The notes under the pieces: model-generated
Told to the model about the DNA's origin: nothing
What the model saw: only the letters and a program-made list of their open reading frames with translations
Database searches by the model: none
NCBI GenBank assembly: GCA_018296165.2
Contig: JACKQL020000047.1
Coordinates: 124,001 to 188,000, forward strand
Source of the DNA: Termitomyces sp. T153
Lineage: Eukaryota > Basidiomycota > Agaricomycetes > Agaricales > Lyophyllaceae
Reading direction: 5' to 3'
DNA length: 64,000 nucleotides
Translations under genes and position numbers: made by a program
Shown here: positions 57,101 to 64,000 of the stretch, in pieces
Position numbering within the stretch: position 1 is the first letter of the stretch
Layout of the letters: every line of letters starts with the position of its first letter

Positions 57101-58615
57101 GACTGGGCGGTGCCATTTGCATCTGGAACCCTAGTCTGTTTGTGCTGCAATCCCTGGTGAATCGAGCGGGACTAGAATTGCTCTCTTCTAGTATCAGATA
57201 TGCATGCTGTGTTGTGCCCATGTCCAAATTTGTACGGCTCCTGATCAATACTTTCGTCAGTTCGATCACTTCGGAGTCAGCGGAGGATGTTAATCTATGT
57301 ATACAATGATTCAGAACTCCACCATTGCAAAATCGGTTTGTCAATTTGTCAAAGTGTTACATTTGTCAAACAATTGTCGGTTGAAGGCACTGGTTGGTGG
57401 AGCAATGTCACAATATGGCTTCATCAATCAGGTTTTAGAACTTTTCCTTTACGCTAGGAAATAGGTAACGACCGTTCTACAGTACACAGACGTAACCTTG
57501 ACTCCTCAATATGGGAAACCGCCCTTCACTCTAACAGTAAATCATGATCATAACGATTAGTGCCTGGGCTCTGACATAAATTAGGTTGCGCCAGCACTTC
57601 ATCCGCCATACAATATCGCATCTAATACGATGTACCCAATCACTTGGACGTTATCATTGGTAAGTAATCGAATTTGAGTCCGAGGTTCTCATGTCGCTCA
57701 CGAGAATCAGCCATGGGCTCGTTGCAGCAGGTGGCTGCAGTTGGTAGTTCGCTTTCTGGACACTTGTAATCGGAACTATTGTAGCATTGATTTTTCGTCA
57801 GCGAAGGGAAGACGGGCGCGAAGGGGATCCCTTACCTATTCATCGGTTCCGCCCCCAGACCCAGAGTACTCCGGAGATAGTTCACTGCCTCTCGTCCCAC
57901 GAATCTTCCTCACTGTGTCACCCATCGCCTCTGTGTGTGGTTGAAAAAGTGTATTTTGAAAATGGGCAGTCAAGACGTGGTGATGATGGTCTTCAGCTCT
58001 TCACATCTACTAGGCCATGAGCATCTTTGGAACCAAAGACATCTACGCGTTCCATCGTTCCCGCTGAAGTCGTTTGAAGTGATTTCACGAGATCGGCAAG
58101 ATGGGTATTCCGAGTCAACAGTAATCGGATCTGAACCCCCCCCCCCCCATTTACAATTCTAGTTCAAGTTCGAAGCTCACTACCGGTTAATAAAGGCGTG
58201 TTTATTCACTGACCTCCATTGTAGTCATTTCTGTATCAAGCAAAGAGTGTAGTGTATTATTATATAGTAATCACGATCCACCGCTGGTCTTGCAAACGCA
58301 AAGAACGCCCGATGTATCACTTGCTGGCATCAATCTCGGCGTTTCCACTGCGTTCTTTTTAACACCATAGCTTTAAGTTTTCAACTTACGAGTTGCATAC
58401 CGTACACGGAATCAGATACTAGTTCCACTTTCGTAAACCGATCAATGGGTTCACTTATGGTCTGAGCGTGGCGTCAGCTTTGACAAAGTATTTTCAGCGC
58501 TTTGACTGATTTACTTGTGTATTTAATTGAGAACTACCCCTCCCCATAAGTCAAGTTACAATCGCATTCATTGAACAGTCTTCCAACAAGATTTACTCAT
58601 ACATCACGGATCACC
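54170..58615. other. Large intergenic region with no supported gene
   Basis: 4.4 kb of CpG-normal DNA. Open frames (up to about 150 codons) show no domains and no convincing splice partners. Contains a diverged direct repeat (55,385-55,600), a GCGGTGATGGACT doublet near 56,340-56,372 and a C-run at about 58,137-58,149. Holds the F-box gene promoter at its left and the 120-aa gene promoter at its right. Confidence 0.4.
55385..55600 (+). repeat. Diverged ~110-bp direct duplication
   Basis: Two segments share GTCAAAGT(G/A)CAT, CTGAAAC(A/G)C, GTAG or GCAG, and CTC(A/G)CGATATCTGCTTTA-type blocks in the same order (about 55,387-55,485 and 55,494-55,600). Confidence 0.5.
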
Positions 58616-59042
58616 ATGAATAGCAGGGATTCGCTTGAAACAACAAGGAAACCGTATATGGTGGGAAAGGTATGAACATTGGTCAATATTGAATTTGATG
58701 TTAATAGTAATCTTTTGAACGTACTTAACACAGAATCATAACGGCCTTATCAATCTCTATAATACTGTTCCTTGGCAACCCTTTCTTTTGTGCGTACCAC
58801 CAATCGCACCGGATGCTCGTTCATACGATAATCTGGTGAAGGACATGGCTGAACTTCGAAGAGATGCAACTGTCAAAACGGCTCATTCTTTTCGATTTGT
58901 TGTCCGGCCATATGACGAAGTGGCGAAAGATACGGTGGAGCTGAGAGAGGGCTCAGAAATTTTGTCCATACCTCGCTTTGGCCGTTCAAGCGGTCGTACC
59001 ATCGCTGCGCAAGGGGAATGGCCTCCAGTGCATACCACCTAG
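58616..59042 (+). CDS. 120-residue two-exon hypothetical protein with internal repeat
   Basis: Model: exons 58616-58669 and 58734-59042, intron 64 nt (GTATGA...CTTAACACAG) with a good branch site; phase 0. No signal peptide or membrane segment. A 15-residue motif occurs twice, at 47-61 (RSYDNLVKDMAELRR) and 76-90 (RPYDEVAKDTVELRE), separated by 14 residues, which suggests a pair of similar helices. No family is recognised. Support comes from the splice signals, frame continuity and repeat conservation. The large empty region upstream leaves room for its own promoter. Confidence 0.5.
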
Positions 59043-59543
59043 GTCCTCGGCAGCGGAGATTACAACAATTCGCGCAGTCTTATATACTCTTTTGCCACTT
59101 ATGATGATCCAATGCCGATTCCTTCCCCCCGTTGCCCCGCTCCATATTTGGCAAAGGATAAGATGCCGACATGGTCCAAATATCAAATAACACCGGGAAG
59201 AAAAAATATCCGTTCGTCAATCTCAACGGAAAACGTGCGGGCAGTTAACTACAATCGTACCACTGAATAGTAATAAAGTTCACCATGTAGTACTGAGCCT
59301 GCATAGCGATCAACAATTCATCAGAATTATGTTCTTTGAAGTTTGAGTCGAAGAATATTGAGAAAGCACTTGTTATGACAGTGATTGGAGATTGAAAAAA
59401 AGACAGTGTAGGTCACCCGAGGATAGTCATGTATAACATGCTAAAGCAAACACATACCGAATCAACAACAACAATCAGTAAGAGTATGAAACTGTCAGTC
59501 ATTAAAAATCAGAGCCCCCTGAACTCTGGGACGCGACAGGCAT
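59043..59543. other. Intergenic between convergent genes
   Basis: AT-rich 3' flanks; no gene seen. Confidence 0.5.
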
Positions 59544-60838
59544 TTATACCCATTCTGCAATGGCCTTGAGGGTCTCGGTCCTTTCCGGCTCATGCCACTC
59601 AAAAATGAGGTAGTCATGAATACCATCCTTCGCCTCATAATAAGTGACCTGGTCACCCAGATCTTGGATCATCCTGTCTCGAAGAATGATGATCTGGTCA
59701 TATATAATCTCTGCACCACCAGCCACGATGAAGGTGCGAGGAAAACCTTTGAAGTTGATAACGAGAGATGGATTCAAAGAAGCAGGGGAAATGTACGGGT
59801 TGCGTACAGCAGCACCCAAGCCTAGAGGACCCAAGAATGAATCTTTGGCATAGTTGACAGTGCCAACGGTAGGGTGAAGGTAATCTGAATCAACGAAGTT
59901 GTAGCTAGACCCTGGGCTCATGTGCGGCACACCAAGGTCACTCCACGGTGAAAGCAGTATGATACCGCCAGGCGGTGCTGGCAGGTTATCAAAACCTTTG
60001 TACTCGACAAGGTAACGCGTAAGAGCTAGCGCGAGGTTTCCACCTGCAGAATCGCCCGCTATGACTATATCCGTAGGCGCGAATCCAACTTCATTAACGA
60101 GGTAGTTATAACCGGCAAGAGCGTCGATCAGAGCCGCTGGGAAGGGAGCATCGACCTCAAATGGTTTGGAGGACGAAAGGCGATACTCGAGCGCGAATAC
60201 ACGGTAGATTGCTTCAGTGTGCTGAAGGATTCCACGTGAGACTGTGGCTGTCATGTCGGATGGGTGTGCAGAAAGGCGAATGTATGCACCCCCGTGGAGA
60301 TGGTAAAGTACTTTCTCCCCGAGAAGTGGGGTAACCCCGACTTTGATATCGTAACCCTTCTTGTGCGTCCAGTAACCAGGGATGCGGACGGGAGTAACTG
60401 AGGTTGCCTTCATCCACATCTCCAACTTTCCAGTAATCAGCTTGGGAACGGGGTCGACCCAAAGTCCATTGATACCAGGTCCTAGAGTGATGGCTTTATA
60501 GTTGGGAAGATTGATAATTGGTCCAGTCCTTGAACAAAATCTTAGAATGCGTTCGCAGGAAAGGAAAGCTTCTGATATACTTCGCAGATAGTCCCATGAA
60601 GAAACGAACAAATTTGACCAGGACAGCTCTCTTCAAGCTCCATGATTTTCGAGGACGCCAAGACCTGACAAATATTCAAGGAAATTATTGGGAGTAGCTT
60701 GCTCATTGGTATAATATATTACCTAGGGATTGACAGCAAGATCCACAAGGGAATGCGCAGGAGTGTTACGATAAACTGGCCTGTCAGGTAAACGGCCTTG
60801 AGAGGCTGATGGCGGTAACGGTACAACATTACACACAT
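59544..60838 (-). CDS. Alpha/beta-hydrolase-3 family esterase/lipase
   Basis: Model: complement of exons 60838-60723, 60664-60581, 60528-59544 (introns 58 and 52 nt), 394 residues. It probably hydrolyses carboxylic esters; the HSL-like family includes fungal steryl-acetyl hydrolases and other esterases. Visible motifs are the oxyanion-hole HGGAY at about 145-149, the nucleophile GDSAGG with Ser about 227, and a plausible triad completed by Asp about 344 (EIIYDQ) and His about 371 (GIHDY). A hydrophobic N-terminal segment at about residues 17-37 (VYLTGQFIVTLLRIPLWILL) may be a membrane anchor. Skipping the first two introns would lose it. The family GLWVDPVP and RIPGYW blocks are present. Complete and likely functional. 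Confidence 0.88.
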
Positions 60839-62191
60839 CAAGGAGGAGGGAAGTTGGTGATTGGTAAGTACTTCTGACCTTGTGATCTTTGCCTCCGCGT
60901 TGGAAGGTTGGCTTCTCACTGTCCGGAAAAGTGAGCATACCGGCTAAGTACTCGTGCGGTACACTAATCTTCCTTGCTTTCTATCATTGTGTGAATTTTG
61001 TATCATGATCACCGAGTCTACGAATTTGAAGCAGAGGGCAAGCAGAGGGCAAGTACTAGAGGGCTTGACTGTTGGATCTATTAAACTGAATCGGAACACG
61101 CGACAGTTCTGTGACGTGTGACGATGCTCTGGCAACTGCCGGTCTTCAATCTCCGTCCCGACAACGGGACTGTTCTCGCTTATCACTCTCGTATCTCGCA
61201 TTCCACAAGAAATACATACCTTGATACCATGGCTAGCTCTACCGACGACAATCGGCATTTTGACACGCATCGTACAGTAGTCCCTGAGCTCTCTATTGGA
61301 GTTCGTTGTAATCAGATCAAGTCTGTCTATAGGGTGAAGTCCCAGCGTGCATTGTCCATGTTAGGAGACATCATATTCTGGCTGAGTCTCAAGTCCTCAT
61401 ATTCAAAGGAGCGACGCGACTTGTGGGTTGCCTGGAAAGTATCGGCGTGTGCGTAGCGAAGAGATTTGATAACACTCAGCGATTCTATTCGCTCTTAGCT
61501 AACGTGTCCTACAGCAGCTGTTTTCTTTTGGTCACCGATAACGTGTTCCTTTTTTCATTGCTTTCCTAACCGCTTTTCAAGCAGTTGAATTGTACGTTGA
61601 GCCTTCAGACGCTGAAGATCTGTGTTTACAAGCGCGGGTTCATCCCCATCCCCATCCCCATTATGCCCTGCTCAAATTCGTCTTTACGCCTCGTTACTGT
61701 CAGATCTGTTTTCAGGCACCCATGAAACTGACGGCCACGATCCAGTCCAAGATGTCGAGGAGAAATGTATCTTTGGCGACACTCTTGATGAACAGTGTTT
61801 GCACTTGATGATGACAACAGATACGGACTCGAGCTCTGCCGCATGAAGTCCTTAGAAAGCATATGATGAGCAACGCGATCTTGATGAGATCGATACATAG
61901 TGTTGAGGTATGTGTGTATATATTTCCTTACTTTCTGGGGACAAGACAATTCTATTGCTGAATAGATTACGGATGAAAATGTGTGGCGCTTCACCATCCA
62001 GCCTTACTTCTGGTTGTCTGTTGGCCAACAGGACGAACTTTTTACGGTAATCGCATACAACATATGATTCACACATACAATTCTATCTGCAAGTACTCTT
62101 TACTGCGGTAAATGACTTAGTAAAAGCTTCAGGCACAGAAGGTGATGGTAAGGTCAACCTGACAGCTGTTCAGCAAATTCCTGAATCGTGA
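60839..62191. other. Intergenic with weak ORFs
   Basis: Plus-strand frames at 61,231-61,456 (75 codons from ATG, MASSTDDNRHFD) and 61,622-61,846 (ending CLHLMMTTDTDSSSAA) could be exons of one small gene, but no consistent spliced model was found. A CCCCAT microrepeat lies at about 61,642-61,662. Confidence 0.3.
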
Positions 62192-63053
62192 TCAAACAAA
62201 ATCGTGACGAACATTATTGACCTGGCAGGCAACTTGGACGGTGGTGTCATCGGGTTTAAAAAATGCTGTAGGGCAGTTGGGTTTGGTGCCTATGAAATCA
62301 AATTAGAAGAAAAATCCATCTGGGACACGGAGGACAACTCTACAGTCAGCACCAGCACCATCACAACCATTGAAGTAACTTGTGTGTGTGAGTATGTGAG
62401 GCATTTGTGAGACTAGCTTACTCACCTGAATCCACTCGCCACAGAGAATGCGTGACTGGGTGTTCAAAAAGTAAGCAAAGGACGATGTAAATCACTTGGC
62501 GTGTAGACACGCACGGTGGTATCAAGGAAATATCGGTACTCGACCCTGACCCTGGTTTCGAGGGATTCGGATTAACAAGAGTCGTCTCGACAAGTGTGCA
62601 ACTTTCTCCATTAAAGCCGCAAGCTCCTAAGATATTTGTAAGTATTAGCGGAACCTTCAATAGCACGTGTCAATGACCTGTCTGGAGATACCTGCACATA
62701 AGATACATTAGTCAACGCAAAGTCGCACATGCAAATTGATTCTTACGCGATGGCACTAATGAGTGGACCGTTCGATGTGAAATCGGCTCCCGTGGATAGA
62801 ACATTGGGTCCTTGAATAAGAGTAGGCTGGACAAATTTCAGCAACCTTACATACAACGAATTTTTCTGGGAAAAACCCACTGTACCAAATCCGCATCTTC
62901 ATCAATAAATCGATAAGACAACAATGAGGAATTATATCTGAGATAATATGGTCAAAACGCTCACTTGTTCTCGAAATGAACGGTATGCTGCTCAGCCTTG
63001 ACTGCAATGGCGACAGCAGCCAAGAGGGAGATAAAAGTGGCTTTGAACTGCAT
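62192..63053 (-). CDS. Small secreted cysteine-rich protein (basidiomycete 'glycopeptide' type)
   Basis: Model: complement of eight exons 63053-62965, 62896-62881, 62826-62747, 62691-62678, 62626-62515, 62455-62426, 62378-62344, 62289-62192, with seven introns of 47-68 nt; 157 residues. Two exons are only 16 and 14 nt, so automatic tools may miss it. Signal peptide about 1-20 (FISLLAAVAIAVKA), then HTVHFENKCGFGTPTLIQG, GADFTSNGPLISAIAY, CGFNGESCTLVETTL, SSTDISLIPP and NGCDGAGADC. These fit a small secreted family I remember as annotated 'glycopeptide' in basidiomycetes; function unknown. The C-terminus (VACQVNNVRHDFV) looks shorter than the family end, so the last exon may be altered. Confidence 0.75.
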
Positions 63054-63121
63054 TGAAGTGGGATTGAACAACTTAGGGTGAGCTTTCGGAAAACCGATGA
63101 AGAACACCATCCTTTCGAGGT

Positions 63122-63129
63122 CTTTTATA
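63122..63129 (-). promoter_or_regulatory. TATA box of small secreted protein gene
   Basis: TATAAAAG on the minus strand, about 69 bp upstream of the ATG at 63,053. Confidence 0.6.
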
Positions 63130-63142
63130 CACCAGAAATAAG

Positions 63143-63262
63143 TTTAGAAAGTACTAATAAGAGACAACGTAAGATCAGAGTAAAACAGCCTAATCATTAA
63201 TAGTTAGCCTTTCGATATCGTAGATATCCTCCGGACGACAACCCCCCGAGAACTTAATAGAT
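63143..63262 (+). repeat. Promoter-region repeat, copy 1
   Basis: Shares TAGAAAGTA(C/T)TAA, CAACGTAAGAT or AAACGTAAGAT, CAGCC(T/G)AATCATT and TTAGATATCCT-type blocks with 63,868-63,985. Lies directly upstream of the TATA box of the secreted protein gene. Confidence 0.6.
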
Positions 63263-63867
63263 CACTTCGAGGTCCTTCAAGTTGTTGAGAACAAATTCGG
63301 CAACATGATGTTATTTATCGTCTTAGATCGTGAAAAGAAAGCTATTGAGCTGTTTTCAAAGCTATTCTTGCTAATTACACGCTTTTTCTGTTCCAATCGA
63401 AGGAGGCATCTCGATAATGATGTTTGTTGTTTGGTTCATGGTTTGCGAAGTGCTCACAGAGTTCAAGACCATCAATATATTTTGCTGAATAAGTACTAGT
63501 AGTCGGCGAAGAGCCTCCACCGGCAGCGTTTTATTCGATATGGCCCATCGTCGTACTAGCAGAACTACGGATAGATAGGATCATTTCACGTCATGAAGTC
63601 AGCTACCGGAGAAAGGGCAAGAGACTAGGGCGGAGAAGGTGACTTCGTAAATAGCACAAGAGGAACTGGGTACTTGCAAGTCCAAAAAAAGAGACCTGCT
63701 CCGATAATTCCTAATGATTTCGAAAGGTTCTTTCGGGACTTTCGGTATTCAAGTTCTTCTTCTACATGTGAATTATTTAGCAGAGAAAATCAGTATTTCT
63801 CGTCAACGCAGAACATAAGTACTTCGTTATCTGTATAAGTATCCAGCAAGCTTGTTTCATACTAGGC
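63263..63867. other. Non-coding spacer between promoter repeats
   Basis: No gene supported; a 64-codon frame at 63,305-63,499 lacks features. Confidence 0.4.
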
Positions 63868-63985
63868 CTAGAAAGTATTAACAAGAGAAAACGTAAGATG
63901 AGGGTACAGCAGCCGAATCATTGATTGGCTACTAGCCGTTCTATATGTTAGATATCCTTTGGAAAGCCCACAATATCCAAGGACT
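63868..63985 (+). repeat. Promoter-region repeat, copy 2
   Basis: Same orientation as copy 1, 725 bp away. No gene lies between them in the matching position. Confidence 0.6.
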
Positions 63986-64000
63986 TGGGATAATCACTTT

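Noticed and set aside
58137..58149. C homopolymer as a structural or regulatory G-quadruplex
   Set aside because: A single uninterrupted run; no four-tract pattern nearby, may be a sequencing-prone homopolymer.

Overview
The window looks like a basidiomycete (Agaricomycete-type) nuclear chromosome, probably from a plant-biomass degrader. The evidence is two GH7 cellobiohydrolase-type genes (one with a fungal CBM1 module), many 45-65 nt GT-AG introns, an F-box-like gene and a small secreted protein that both match basidiomycete families as I remember them, and a dense mix of Copia, Gypsy, LINE and small LTR elements. No prokaryotic features, rRNA or intact tRNA gene were seen.

The layout is a mosaic of two repeat blocks and two gene-bearing blocks. 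Block 1 (1 to about 19,570) holds the 3' part of a Gypsy element, a foldback-like inverted repeat, a full-length LINE (5,154-12,514, with 15-bp target-site duplication and poly(A)), and a Copia element (14,800-19,566, LTRs, 5-bp duplication) that has lost its reverse transcriptase core. Block 2 (about 19,570-30,890) carries a membrane-protein gene, two tail-to-tail GH7 paralogs, a small Ser/Thr/Pro-rich ORF and a 481-aa protein made of two nested tandem-repeat systems. Block 3 (30,898-50,672) is again repeats: a 2.6-kb LTR element, an Asp-tRNA-like pseudogene, an old solo LTR, a TRIM-like element whose LTRs contain a 20-bp minisatellite, a 6-kb chromodomain Gypsy with degraded pol nested in an older LTR, a possible CACTA-type transposase relic and an AT-rich terminal-inverted-repeat element. 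Block 4 (50,673-64,000) carries a multi-exon F-box-like gene, a 120-aa two-exon gene, an alpha/beta-hydrolase (esterase) gene and an eight-exon small secreted protein gene.

The strongest signal is epigenetic. Repeat blocks are almost free of CpG and gene blocks are not. Both junctions of block 2 fall inside LTR retrotransposons. In each, the LTR facing the genes keeps its CpGs (8 and 13), while every one of those sites is TpG or CpA in the LTR facing the repeat block. The two LTRs were identical at insertion, so this is an internally controlled record of where cytosine methylation (or a related C-to-T process) began and stopped.

Gene models were spliced by eye from GT/AG sites and frame continuity. 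Family names come from recognised motifs, not database searches.
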